Source: Lachnospiraceae bacterium (GTDB taxonomy: Bacteria; Bacillota; Clostridia; Lachnospirales; Lachnospiraceae). From it: 56,998 nt of DNA. The notes beneath the pieces are model-generated. The model saw only the letters and a program-made list of their open reading frames with translations. It was not told the origin of the DNA and ran no database searches. Where the stretch lies: NCBI GenBank assembly GCA_910576385.1, contig CAJTIR010000025.1:1-56998 (forward strand), read 5' to 3'. Shown piece after piece: positions 32,638 through 41,415 of this stretch; within the stretch, counting starts at the first letter, position 1; every line of letters begins with the position of its first letter. The position numbers and the translations under genes are program-made.

Positions 32638-34800
32638 TTGAAACATCAAATAGAGGACCTTGTCTTTAAGGAAACAATATGGGCGCGGCCATATAAAACA
32701 GAGACTGTGTGGGAGATGCTCTCACATCTCGCGGCATTGTCACCGCGGGGAGCTGTCATTTGGGAGGTACGCAGCAAAAACGGCAAAGTAAGTTACCTCA
32801 TCGGAGCCGCCACAAGGTATATCAGAAATATTGAAGAAGCTATCAAGGCACATGGTGATATCCAGTTCCACGAAGTTGGCACAGAAAAACGTGCAGCTGT
32901 TACTACTGCCCGACAACTGAAGATTAGCAACCCGACGCTCTCGCTTAAGACTGACATTACGGAGGCAGTCATCCGGGCAGGGTTGGCAGCACTCACCGAG
33001 GATAAAAGTGGCACAGAAATGGTAATGCAAATTGTACTGGGGCGGGCCTATGCCCCCTCCCCAGTACCAACTAACCTCGCTGATCCCAATGCTACTTGGC
33101 TGCAAGTCCTATTCGGAGACGTGCAAAAAGCTTCCGCCGAGAGCCGCAAAAGCGTTAAAGAGAAAGCTGAGCAGCACATTTTCCAGGCTGTCATCCGCAT
33201 CGGTATCACTGGAGAAAATACCAACACTCGTCTGCAAAGCATCATCAGTGCATTCAAGGTATTGGAGTCAGCAGGGGTGCGCATCCGTGAGGAAACCATC
33301 AAACCCTCTGACCTTAACACCGTCCATGTGCCGCTCCGTTTCCCCCTGAAGTTATCGGTCAAGGAGCTCTCTAGCTTCCTCCTGCTCCCAGCCGGGGAGG
33401 AAGAATTACCCGGAACTCCGGGGCTACATCCAAAGGTCATACTGTCACCTAACTGGTATCGCAATCCGACTAATCAGCAGAATAACCGTAGCTTCGCCGT
33501 CAGCATGGACGCAATGAACCCGAAGCGGCTGAGTATTTCTCCGCACGACAGTTTAGAGCATACGGTGTGCCTGGGGCCTACTGGAAGCGGAAAATCAACT
33601 GCAATGTTACACCTAATTCTGGCGGATATTACGGCTGGAAGAAGCGTCTTGGTACTTGATCCAAAGGCAGATTTGATTATATCTATCTTGGAACGGATTC
33701 CAGAAGAACGCGTGGGCGATGTGGTTATTATCGATCCATCCGATTCCTGCCCATGTGGGTTTAACCCGCTGGCGTTTAAGGATTATGGCAACCCTTCGCT
33801 GATTGCGGATGCAACTCTCTCCGTGCTTAAAGAAATCTTTAGTGACTGTTGGGGAATTTACACGCAAGATGTACTAACAGCAGCCCTTCTGACCCTCGTT
33901 GAGACAGAAAATTCTACACTATTGTGGCTATTGCCGCTTCTGACTGACGAGCGCTTTAGGCAGAAAATTACCAACAAGGTTAAAGACCGCGTAGCGTTGC
34001 GCCCGTTTTGGGAACAGTTTGAGGCTCTGAGGGATACCGAAAAAAGGCAGCAGATAAGCCCTGTTCTCAACAAGCTTAGACAGCTAACTTTACGACCGGG
34101 GCTAAGGAACACCCTGGGGCAGGCAAAGCCAAAGTTTTCCCTCACAGATTTGTTCAATAAACGAAAGATTGTACTAATTCCGCTGAACCGTGGTTTAACC
34201 GGAGGAGAAAGTGCCAGGCTCTTAGGCTCACTAATTGTCGGCTTAACCTGGACGCTTGCCCTGTCACGGGCGGGTATCCCGGCGGAGAAGCGGCACATTG
34301 TAGAAATCTACATCGACGAGCTGCAAGATTATTTGTCGTTGCCGACTGATTTATCGGACGCTTTAGCGCAGGCGAGAGGCTTGGGTGTCGGACTGACGCT
34401 GGCGCACCAATATAGGGATCAGCTGCCGTTAGAGATCCGCTCCGGGGTAGACGCCAACGCCAGGAACAAAATAGTGTTCGGTCTTAACAGCAAGGATGCT
34501 AAAGACATGGCAGCGATGGCGCCGGAACTTACCGCAGAGGATTTTATGGCTCTGCCCCGCTACCAGGTTTATGCCTCGTTCCAATCAGGAGGAAGAAACA
34601 TTGGCTGGGTACAGGGCAGGACTCTGCCGCCACCGCCCGCCCTGCGGGATGCCGCCGAGCTTAAGGCAAAGAGCCAGGCCGCCTACGGCATCCCGGCAGA
34701 GCAAACTGAAGAAGAATATCTCAGTATATTTACCGCTAACAACCAAACCACCGGGGAAAATCCCGGCGACGTTAACATTGGAAGGAGGAAAAAACCATGA
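32638..34800 (+). CDS. VirD4/TraG-like conjugative coupling ATPase
   Basis: 720 residues from a TTG at 32638, nine bases after GGAAGGAG; an ATG at 32587 is possible but overlaps the preceding gene and lacks a site. Walker A is CLGPTGSGKSTAML at about residue 310. Walker B-like acidic motif is EIYIDELQDYLSLPTD, and arginine-finger region is ANARNKIVFGLNSKDAKDM. It lacks N-terminal membrane helices of its own. Coupling proteins bring relaxase-bound DNA to the mating pore. It is directly coupled (ATGA overlap) to the Replic_Relax gene. Confidence 0.82.
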   Translation: MKHQIEDLVFKETIWARPYKTETVWEMLSHLAALSPRGAVIWEVRSKNGKVSYLIGAATRYIRNIEEAIKAHGDIQFHEVGTEKRAAVTTARQLKISNPTLSLKTDITEAVIRAGLAALTEDKSGTEMVMQIVLGRAYAPSPVPTNLADPNATWLQVLFGDVQKASAESRKSVKEKAEQHIFQAVIRIGITGENTNTRLQSIISAFKVLESAGVRIREETIKPSDLNTVHVPLRFPLKLSVKELSSFLLLPAGEEELPGTPGLHPKVILSPNWYRNPTNQQNNRSFAVSMDAMNPKRLSISPHDSLEHTVCLGPTGSGKSTAMLHLILADITAGRSVLVLDPKADLIISILERIPEERVGDVVIIDPSDSCPCGFNPLAFKDYGNPSLIADATLSVLKEIFSDCWGIYTQDVLTAALLTLVETENSTLLWLLPLLTDERFRQKITNKVKDRVALRPFWEQFEALRDTEKRQQISPVLNKLRQLTLRPGLRNTLGQAKPKFSLTDLFNKRKIVLIPLNRGLTGGESARLLGSLIVGLTWTLALSRAGIPAEKRHIVEIYIDELQDYLSLPTDLSDALAQARGLGVGLTLAHQYRDQLPLEIRSGVDANARNKIVFGLNSKDAKDMAAMAPELTAEDFMALPRYQVYASFQSGGRNIGWVQGRTLPPPPALRDAAELKAKSQAAYGIPAEQTEEEYLSIFTANNQTTGENPGDVNIGRRKKP

Positions 34801-35780
34801 CGGACCGGCTGACGAACCGACTGACGGACGGGGACGGCAAAGCACAAGCGGAAACCGCGGGGATCAGGGACTTCGCGCAGTTTAATGTCCGGGATTCCTT
34901 CAGCGTTCCCGCTACGGATTCCCCTATTGCAGGCGGCGCCCCTGTTAATGACAGCCAATCGCCCCAGCGTGTATCCAAAAGACAACTGGCGGAGACTGAC
35001 AGCCGCCTGGGGGAGCGCGACCGACAGCTGCTCGCCGCGGTGCAACAGTACCGCTACCTCATGACTGGGCAGATCGGGCGGCTGTTATTCACGGATGCCG
35101 CTAATCCCTCTGCCGGGCTTAGGGCAGCCAGCCGCAGTCTCAAGAAGCTAAGCGGGTATGGGCTGGTTAACAGTCTCTCGCGGAGGATTGGCGGAGTAAG
35201 AGCCGGATCAGGCTCATTCATCTGGCATCTGACCCACGCCGGCGAGCGCCTGTTGCGGCTCCATGACGGCAAGGCATCTCCCATGCGTAGGCATTATGAA
35301 CCGTCCCCATATTTCTTAGCCCATACCCTGGCGGTTGCAGAAACTGCCATCCGGCTGACAGAAATCTGCCGGGAACATGAGCCTCAGATTACCGCTTTGC
35401 AGTTAGAGCCGGAATGCTGGCGAGCATACAGCAATGCCGGGGTGTCCTACTCCCTCAAGCCCGACCTCTACGCCGCAACTGCCACTGAAGAATATGAAGA
35501 CCGCTATTTTATCGAAGTTGACCTTGACACGGAATCTCCCGCCAAGATCATTGATAAATGCGAGAAATACCATGCCTACTACCGCTCCGGCTTGGAGCAG
35601 GAAGAATCGGAAATGTTCCCACTCACGGTTTGGATTGTACCAAGCATTACCCGGAAAGAAAAACTCATCCGGCATCTCAGAGAGGCTTTTGATAAGCAGG
35701 CGAAATTATTTGCTGTAATTACCTGCGATGAGCTGGAGCATCTCGTCCTGGATGGGGGAGACAGGGAGATGCTGTGCTAA
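34797..35780 (+). CDS. Replication-relaxation (Replic_Relax) family protein
   Basis: 327 residues. After a disordered 60-residue start, a winged helix (RQLLAAVQQYRYLMTGQIGR, then LLF) is followed by the family hallmark YFLAHTLAVAETAIRLTEIC, the nuclease-like SYSLKPDLYAA, then YFIEVDLDTESPAKIIDKCE and KYHAYY. The D...E-x-D pattern resembles PD-(D/E)XK folds. Such proteins travel with VirD4-like ATPases on mobile elements and may help at the origin. It overlaps the coupling-ATPase gene by 4 bases. Confidence 0.8.
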   Translation: MTDRLTNRLTDGDGKAQAETAGIRDFAQFNVRDSFSVPATDSPIAGGAPVNDSQSPQRVSKRQLAETDSRLGERDRQLLAAVQQYRYLMTGQIGRLLFTDAANPSAGLRAASRSLKKLSGYGLVNSLSRRIGGVRAGSGSFIWHLTHAGERLLRLHDGKASPMRRHYEPSPYFLAHTLAVAETAIRLTEICREHEPQITALQLEPECWRAYSNAGVSYSLKPDLYAATATEEYEDRYFIEVDLDTESPAKIIDKCEKYHAYYRSGLEQEESEMFPLTVWIVPSITRKEKLIRHLREAFDKQAKLFAVITCDELEHLVLDGGDREMLC

Positions 35781-35883
35781 GAGTCTGGACGTCTGGCACA
35801 GTTAAGCGGCAGGACAAGACTTGAGGCAAAGGTAACATTTACAGGCTGCAGTTTTATGAACAATTTAACTACTAAGGAACAAC

Positions 35884-36096
35884 ATGGGTACAGCTAAGAA
35901 CCAATTAACACCAACTATAAAAAAGCAGATACTTAAAGTGCGTGACAGCGCGGAAGCTAACATGTTCGACTGCAACGCGGTAATGTCCATCGCTAACCGT
36001 GAAGGCTGGTACGAACTCGTAAATTATTTGCTTGACAGAAAGAACTGGGGTGCGTACAGCCATTTCATCCTGACCGGCAAAACGGATGCATCTTAG
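35884..36096 (+). CDS. DUF5049-like small protein, paralogue 1
   Basis: 70 residues. KQILKVRDSAEANMFDCNAV, then ANREGWYELVNYLLDRKN and YSHFILTG, follow the same pattern as the protein at 39916-40104. This small family is common on Firmicute mobile elements. Its function is unknown. The ribosome site (AAGGAACAAC) is modest. Confidence 0.65.
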   Translation: MGTAKNQLTPTIKKQILKVRDSAEANMFDCNAVMSIANREGWYELVNYLLDRKNWGAYSHFILTGKTDAS

Positions 36097-36099
36097 GAT

Positions 36100-36405
36100 A
36101 TGGAAGAATGCCTAGAAGACGCACGCTATGGCATCAGCAAGGTAAAGTTTATGGATAATAATTGGATATCAGGCAAAGTCGGAAATTTACGCTTTCAGGC
36201 AAAAGTCTATGCAGAAGCTTCCAAATTTGGCATTAACAGCGGGAATGTTAGCAAACTGACGGTTTGGCAGGAACATGGGCCGACAGCCATCAACTATGAC
36301 CGCGGCTGGGACGTAAAGCCAAAAAATGTGGAAGAGGAAAAAATTATCGATACAATCCTCGGTTTCTGCAGCCATGTTTATGACGGGATAAAAGATTTTA
36401 TGTAA
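36100..36405 (+). CDS. Small hypothetical protein
   Basis: 101 residues starting 3 bases after the preceding stop, with only TAGGAT as ribosome site, so translation may be coupled. Beta-rich first half (VGNLRFQAKVYAEASKFGIN, then GNVSKLTVWQ) and a polar helical end. I believe similar proteins recur in phage and element gene sets, but no function is known. Confidence 0.5.
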   Translation: MEECLEDARYGISKVKFMDNNWISGKVGNLRFQAKVYAEASKFGINSGNVSKLTVWQEHGPTAINYDRGWDVKPKNVEEEKIIDTILGFCSHVYDGIKDFM

Positions 36406-36585
36406 CCATCTCTTAAGAAAGCTAAAAACGGAAAAACAAAAACAGGCAGTGCGTAAATAATGCCAAAGAAGAAAGAATCCGTCCCTGCCGGCTTAACTGC
36501 GCCAGGCGCCCAGGCGCACCGCAATAACACTTAACGGAGGGATTATGATTTTTATTACACGAACAAATCTATAAGGAGGTTTACT

Positions 36586-37752
36586 ATGTCTACACAAAAT
36601 ATCAGGTTCTTTGATATGTTTGCCGGTATTGGCGGGTTCCGTGCCGGGCTGGAGCGCGTCGGCGGCTTTACCTGCATCGGCCACTCGGAAATCGACAAAC
36701 ACGCCAACCGGGCATACCGTGCCATACATAATATAAAAGAAAGCGAGGTTTATTATGAAGACGCAAGAAAAATTGACACCGGAACAATGCCGGACTTCGT
36801 CCTGCTCTGCGCCGGGTTCCCCTGCCAAAGCTTTTCCATTGCCGGAAAGCGCCGTGGCTTTGAAGATGCGAGAGGCACGCTCTTTTTTGACATCGCGCGT
36901 GTCCTTAAAGCCAAACGGCCTGCGTTTTTTCTACTTGAAAACGTTCCCGGACTGCTTAGCCATGACGAAGGACGGACGTTTACAATCATCCTCAGCACGC
37001 TATCAGAACTGGGGTACGGTGTGGAATGGCAGGTGCTTAACAGCAAGTATTTTGGAGTCGCGCAGTCACGCAAACGGGTGTATATTGTCGGATATCTTGA
37101 TCCGAGATGTGCCGGAAAAATACTACCTCTCACCGGAGCAGACGGAAAAGCTCTTATACAAGTCATCGACGGGGCACAGGGGGAAAGGGTCTACGACCCG
37201 GCCGGGGTCGCCTGCACCCAACTTGCCAGCTCCGGGGGAGGCGGTGGAAAAACCGGGCTGTACCTTGTAAGCTGCAGCAGCCAGGTGGGGATCACGGACA
37301 CACGGGACTGCGCCCGCACCCTCACCGCCAGTTACTGCAAAGGCATAAGCTCAAGGCAGGTGCGTGATGGCGTCCTGCTGATTAAAGAAGCCACCAGGCG
37401 CGGGTACAGTGAAGCGGAGCCGGGAGATTCGGTCGACATCTCCTACGCCGGACAGAACAAGAAGCGGGCGCGCGTGGGGCACGGCGTCTCCTATACCATT
37501 ACTACGCATGCGGACAAGGCGGTTGTGGGGGAAGACCTGAGAATCCGCCGCCTCGTCCCGCGGGAATGCCTGCGGCTGCAGGGATTTTCTGACGCACAGA
37601 TTGATAAACTGCTGGCTGTGACTTCCGACACCCAGGCTTATCGGCAGGCTGGCAACGCCGTAACCGTCAATGTAGTACACGCCCTCGGACTGCGCATCAA
37701 AGCCGCATATATGGCAGGTGCAGGAGCCGGGGCAGAAAAGGAGGCAGCATGA
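36586..37752 (+). CDS. dcm: DNA (cytosine-5-)-methyltransferase
   Basis: 388 residues. All core motifs are visible: I FFDMFAGIGGFRAGLE, IV CAGFPCQSFSIAGKRRG (Cys nucleophile), VI FFLLENVPGLLSH, VIII AQSRKRVYIVGYL, and IX/X PRECLRLQGFSD, then QAGNAVTVNVVHALG. A variable target-recognition region of about 120 residues lies between VIII and IX. No endonuclease gene is adjacent, so it is an orphan enzyme, probably for evading restriction during transfer. It has an ideal AAGGAGG. Confidence 0.92.
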   Translation: MSTQNIRFFDMFAGIGGFRAGLERVGGFTCIGHSEIDKHANRAYRAIHNIKESEVYYEDARKIDTGTMPDFVLLCAGFPCQSFSIAGKRRGFEDARGTLFFDIARVLKAKRPAFFLLENVPGLLSHDEGRTFTIILSTLSELGYGVEWQVLNSKYFGVAQSRKRVYIVGYLDPRCAGKILPLTGADGKALIQVIDGAQGERVYDPAGVACTQLASSGGGGGKTGLYLVSCSSQVGITDTRDCARTLTASYCKGISSRQVRDGVLLIKEATRRGYSEAEPGDSVDISYAGQNKKRARVGHGVSYTITTHADKAVVGEDLRIRRLVPRECLRLQGFSDAQIDKLLAVTSDTQAYRQAGNAVTVNVVHALGLRIKAAYMAGAGAGAEKEAA

Positions 37753-38141
37753 CTGATCCCAAAACCAAACAGGCAATGCTAAAAATGCGTGAGGATGGCG
37801 CATCGTATGCGGAAATTGCAGATTTTTTCTCCTTATCTCCCAATACTGTAAAATCCATCTGCTACCGCAATGGCGTCCATGCCCCACTTAGCAACGGTGC
37901 GGAAACCGGTTTATGTAAAAATTGCAGCAAGCCATTATCGCACCCCACGGGTGGCGGACGCAAGATTTTTTGCAGCAACCGGTGCCGTTACCAGTGGTGG
38001 AACCATTTCCGTAGCAGGCAGCCATACCGTCTGATTTGCTATTGCTGCGGAAAAGAATTCGTCAGCTTCGGGAACAAGAAAAAGCAATTCTGCGGCAGGG
38101 AATGTTACCGTCTCAGCCGCTATGGGGAGGGATTGCCGTAA
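37749..38141 (+). CDS. HTH/zinc-finger protein
   Basis: 130 residues. The N-terminal HTH resembles a sigma-70 region 4 or resolvase-type helix pair (DGASYAEIADFFSLSPNTVK). Then come two zinc-binding Cys clusters: CKNCSKPL with FCSNRCRYQWW, and CYCCGKEF with FCGRECYR. It overlaps dcm by 4 bases. Probably a DNA-binding regulator of the element. The exact target is unknown. Confidence 0.7.
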   Translation: MTDPKTKQAMLKMREDGASYAEIADFFSLSPNTVKSICYRNGVHAPLSNGAETGLCKNCSKPLSHPTGGGRKIFCSNRCRYQWWNHFRSRQPYRLICYCCGKEFVSFGNKKKQFCGRECYRLSRYGEGLP

Positions 38142-38362
38142 TGGATAAAGCACATTTTGAACAGATAAAGCAATATGGTGCGATGCTTGCCATCGTCGGC
38201 CATCTTCATAAGCGCGGGCTGATTACCGATGCGGAACGCCGTAAGCTGACGGCGAAGCTACAGAAAAAATACCGACCGGCAGCCGGTTCCGCAGCAGGGC
38301 TCAGCCCGGCGCTAAACAATCTCACGGAAAAAGTTCTGGGAAAGGAGGATTTAGACAGGTAA
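38141..38362 (+). CDS. SHOCT-like small protein
   Basis: 73 residues. IVGHLHKRGLITDAERRKLT, then AKLQKKY, matches the short helical SHOCT-type pattern. The start overlaps the previous stop by one base (TAATG) with GGGGAGGG upstream, a clear sign of translational coupling. The function is unknown. Confidence 0.6.
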   Translation: MDKAHFEQIKQYGAMLAIVGHLHKRGLITDAERRKLTAKLQKKYRPAAGSAAGLSPALNNLTEKVLGKEDLDR

Positions 38363-38466
38363 CATAAAAACCAGGTAAACATTGCGGCATGGTGCGCAGC
38401 CAAGTTTGGGGGCGCACCACAGCCGCCCCCATTCCGCGCTCCAACAGCCGCAGGAAAGGAGGGCAA

Positions 38467-39423
38467 ATGTTTACGAAAAGATTCGGCCTGGAGATCGAGT
38501 TCACCGGGATCACCAGGCAAAAAGCAGCAGAAGTTACTGCGCATTACTTAGGCGGCACGACTGACACTGCCGGGGATTATTATGACACCCACAAAGTAAC
38601 CGCTCCGGATGGGCGTATCTGGAAAGTGATGTACGATGGCAGCCTGCATTGCCAGAAAAAAGAGGGGCGCAGGACTGTCTCCGCTAATGATAGTTACAGC
38701 GTGGAACTGGTCAGCCCCATCCTGCTCTACCGGGAGGATATTGACCGGGTGCAGGCTTTGGCAAGGAGGCTCAGGAAAGCCGGAGGATTTGCGAACAGAT
38801 CCTGCGGCATCCATATCCATCTCGACGGGGCCGCCCACACCCCTAGAAGCATCCGCAACTTCATCAATATCATCTACGCACACAATGATTTGCTTTATAA
38901 GTCACTTCAGATTGCGCCGGAGCGGATGCGTTACTGCAAGAAAATGGACGCTATTTTGGTAGAGCGCATGAACCAGGTAAAGCCAAAAACACTAAGTCAG
39001 ATAGAATCTATTTGGTATGAGAACTATGCGGGAAACCGTAACGGTCACTACCACACCAGCCGCTATCATTTTCTCAATCTACACAGTTTCTTCCACGGCA
39101 ACCATACGGTGGAACTGCGGGGCTTCAACAGCACGCTCCATGCCGGGAAAATCCGGGCATATATCGTGCTGGCGCTCGCCCTGAACCATCAGGCGTTGAC
39201 ACAGAAAAGCGCCAGCTACCGCAAGGTGCAGGAAGAAAATGAGAAGTTCGCCATGCGTGTTTGGCTGAACCGCATCGGTTTTATCGGCGATGAGTTCAAG
39301 AGCTGCCGGGAGCATCTCTACCAGCACCTGGACGGCAATGCCGCCTGGCGGTATGGTTCCAAAGAGAATGTCAGGAGCCATATTAGTGCCAGGAATACTG
39401 AGAATGGAGGGCAAAACATATGA
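38467..39423 (+). CDS. Amidoligase family enzyme with C-terminal GFIGDE module
   Basis: 318 residues from the ATG at 38467 (AAAGGAGGG; the longer frame is unsupported). Amidoligase motifs: FGLEIEFTGI at the N-terminus, VMYDGSLHC and SVELVSPIL, then CGIHIHLDGAA and the late VELRGFNSTL. The family is related to glutamine synthetase/GCS and forms amide bonds between peptides or small molecules using ATP. The last 60 residues (FAMRVWLNRIGFIGDEFKSC, then LDGNAAWRYG) form a separate module shared with the protein at 40203-41162. It is coupled to the cyclotransferase gene. Confidence 0.82.
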   Translation: MFTKRFGLEIEFTGITRQKAAEVTAHYLGGTTDTAGDYYDTHKVTAPDGRIWKVMYDGSLHCQKKEGRRTVSANDSYSVELVSPILLYREDIDRVQALARRLRKAGGFANRSCGIHIHLDGAAHTPRSIRNFINIIYAHNDLLYKSLQIAPERMRYCKKMDAILVERMNQVKPKTLSQIESIWYENYAGNRNGHYHTSRYHFLNLHSFFHGNHTVELRGFNSTLHAGKIRAYIVLALALNHQALTQKSASYRKVQEENEKFAMRVWLNRIGFIGDEFKSCREHLYQHLDGNAAWRYGSKENVRSHISARNTENGGQNI

Positions 39424-39932
39424 GTAAAAGTAACAATGCAGCAAAAGACAGGTTCTATATCGCCTATGGCTCCAACCTCAACCTGGAGCAGATGGCAAAA
39501 CGCTGCCCCACGGCAGAAGTTGTAAAAGCAACTTATTTACAGAACTACCGCCTGATGTTCCGGGGTAAAGGCACTGCCGTAGCCACGATTGAGAGGCAGC
39601 AGGGCAGCAAAGTCCCCATCATCATTTGGCGACTACAGCCAAGTGACGAGTATAACCTCGACATATATGAGGGTTACCCGCATCTTTACCGTAAGGAAAT
39701 GATAAAGGTAACGGTGGACAGCAGACGGATTCAGGCAATGGCCTATATCATGAACGAAGCTATGCATCCCTATGACACGCCGTCGCGCAGTTATTTTGAT
39801 ACAATCCGGCAAGGTTATGAAGATGCTGGCTTTGACGCCAAAATTCTGCGACATGCCGTGCTTGACTCAGTTTGGGAAGCATATCTGGCAGAAAAGTATG
39901 AAGGAGGTGAGACGTATGACGGAAAGAATTAA
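39420..39932 (+). CDS. Gamma-glutamylcyclotransferase (AIG2-like) protein
   Basis: 170 residues. The family hallmark YIAYGSNLNLEQMAKRCPTA binds the gamma-glutamyl moiety. The catalytic Glu is probably in LDIYEGYPHLYRKEM. It overlaps the amidoligase gene by 4 bases. Amidoligase and AIG2-type genes are known to pair in predicted peptide-tagging operons: the ligase would add a glutamyl-type linkage and the cyclotransferase remove it. Confidence 0.82.
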   Translation: MSKSNNAAKDRFYIAYGSNLNLEQMAKRCPTAEVVKATYLQNYRLMFRGKGTAVATIERQQGSKVPIIIWRLQPSDEYNLDIYEGYPHLYRKEMIKVTVDSRRIQAMAYIMNEAMHPYDTPSRSYFDTIRQGYEDAGFDAKILRHAVLDSVWEAYLAEKYEGGETYDGKN

Positions 39933-40104
39933 GGAACAGATTGAGGCTGTCCGGCAAAGCGGGGAAACCAATATGCTGGACACCCGCATGGTGCAGTGGA
40001 TTGCTAACCGTGAGAACTACTTTGAGTTAGTCATTTATTTGGAAGAACACCGGGAAGAATATGCAAATTACATATTCACCGGCGAAGCCCCGGAAGCAGA
40101 ATGA
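39916..40104 (+). CDS. DUF5049-like small protein, paralogue 2
   Basis: 62 residues from the ATG at 39916, after AAGGAGGTGAG. KEQIEAVRQSGETNMLDTRM, then WIANRENYFELVIYL and YIFTGEAPE, is clearly related to 35884-36096. It overlaps the cyclotransferase gene by 17 bases, indicating one operon with the amidoligase. The function is unknown. Confidence 0.7.
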   Translation: MTERIKEQIEAVRQSGETNMLDTRMVQWIANRENYFELVIYLEEHREEYANYIFTGEAPEAE

Positions 40105-40202
40105 CACACATTATTCCATATTGTTATGACAAAACAAGACTTGCCGGAATCGGCGGTCTGAGTGATAGATGTGTGTACAGCCAAACGAAAGGAGCAAATA
40201 AT

Positions 40203-41162
40203 ATGAACTTCCAATATAATTACAATCTCCACGGCAGCGATAGAAAACCGCTGGTTGAGGCTATCAGCCAAATACTGGATAAACCTGCTGTCTACCAGGG
40301 CGCACCCAGTTTCTCCTACACCGTTGGTGATTATACCGTAGACAAAAACGGCGTGCTGTCATATGGCAGTAATATCCATCCCGACTATGCGGCGGTACTC
40401 ATCAACGACTTGCAGGAACGGGGCTTTGTCGCAGAACAGGCAGCCACGGACAATCCAACGGAAGAATCTGCTGCAGATGAGGTCCTGGCAGGCGAAGCAA
40501 GGGACACTTTGGCAGAAAATACAGCAACGGAAGTTGCTATGAATGAAGCAACGCTGGAAACTGCTGCAGATGAGAATGTGTCTGATGCAACATCAAATAC
40601 TGACGCACCAGGTAAACTAACGATTGAGATTCCCGACACAGGATTTACCCCGGAAATGCGGGAAAATCTAAAGAAAATCGTCGCCAGCAAAGCGACCCTG
40701 CTTAAACAAACACTGGAAACGGACGACCTATCAATCGTAGAACTTGACGGCAAGATTTCTTTCCCATGGTTCACCCTCCATAGTATTGACGGTGAAGCCG
40801 ATGCCTATAATCGCTTAATCGCCGCCATCTGCAAAATGGCAAAGACACAGAAACGGGTGACGGCGGTAGAAAAACCGATTGAGAACGCTAAGTTCACCAT
40901 GCGCCTGTTCCTGATCCGCTTAGGTTTTATCGGGGATGAGTATAAAACTGCCCGCAAAATCCTGCTAAGAAACCTTACCGGCAACAGCAGCTGGAAATCC
41001 GGCCACCGCCCGGAACGTAATGAAAATGCTGCAATCCCACCAAATCCGGCAGAAGCGGCGCTTGTAGCAGCGCAGGAGCTTACCATTCCGCCGGAAGAAG
41101 CAGATGCCGCAGGATATGGGACACAGGAAGAGGATGCGGGAGGTGAAACTTATGGCAAATAG
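40203..41162 (+). CDS. Amidoligase-associated protein with GFIGDE module
   Basis: 319 residues from the ATG at 40203 (GAAAGGAGC). An N-terminal domain (residues 1-75) is followed by a long Ala/Glu/Thr-rich disordered linker (ESAADEVLAGEARDTLAENT), then a domain with KLTIEIPDTGFTPEMRENLK. At about 250-290 FTMRLFLIRLGFIGDEYKTA, then NLTGNSSWKSGHRPE, repeats the C-terminal module of the amidoligase 0.8 kb upstream. This kind of protein is often annotated as virulence-related on Firmicute elements, but its activity is unknown. Confidence 0.68.
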   Translation: MNFQYNYNLHGSDRKPLVEAISQILDKPAVYQGAPSFSYTVGDYTVDKNGVLSYGSNIHPDYAAVLINDLQERGFVAEQAATDNPTEESAADEVLAGEARDTLAENTATEVAMNEATLETAADENVSDATSNTDAPGKLTIEIPDTGFTPEMRENLKKIVASKATLLKQTLETDDLSIVELDGKISFPWFTLHSIDGEADAYNRLIAAICKMAKTQKRVTAVEKPIENAKFTMRLFLIRLGFIGDEYKTARKILLRNLTGNSSWKSGHRPERNENAAIPPNPAEAALVAAQELTIPPEEADAAGYGTQEEDAGGETYGK

Positions 41163-41382
41163 CAGATTCCCCAGCCGGGAAACCGTCGAACGGGTACGGA
41201 AAATGTACCCTAAAGGCACTCGGGTGGAGCTTATCCATATGGATGACCCTTACAGCCGCCTCAAGCCTGGTGACAAGGGCACTGTCCGCTTAGTTGACGA
41301 TACGGGGACGGTGTTCGTGGACTGGGACTGCGGTTCCGGGCTTGGCATTGTTTATGATGTCGACCGGGTGAGGAAACTGTAG
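41152..41382 (+). CDS. DUF4314-like small protein
   Basis: 76 residues from the ATG at 41152 (GGGAGGTG). The beta-rich core YPKGTRVELIHMDDPYSRLK, then PGDKGTVRLVDDTGTVFVDW, matches DUF4314, an SH3-like small domain frequent on mobile elements. It overlaps the preceding gene by 11 bases. The role is unknown. Confidence 0.75.
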   Translation: MANSRFPSRETVERVRKMYPKGTRVELIHMDDPYSRLKPGDKGTVRLVDDTGTVFVDWDCGSGLGIVYDVDRVRKL

Positions 41383-41393
41383 CACATTAACGG

Positions 41394-41415
41394 GGGAGCC
41401 TCTCATGGGGCTCCC
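41394..41415. terminator. Hairpin after the amidoligase operon
   Basis: GGGAGCC and GGCTCCC form a 7-bp stem, 12 bases after the DUF4314 gene. No T run follows directly. A second small palindrome GGTGGGCATGCCACC lies 11 bases further on. It probably marks the end of the operon before the recombinase genes. Confidence 0.4.

Noticed and set aside
32740-34845. Several minus-strand open frames opposite the coupling ATPase and Replic_Relax genes
   Set aside because: They are shadows of the well-supported plus-strand genes and lack start signals and domain patterns.
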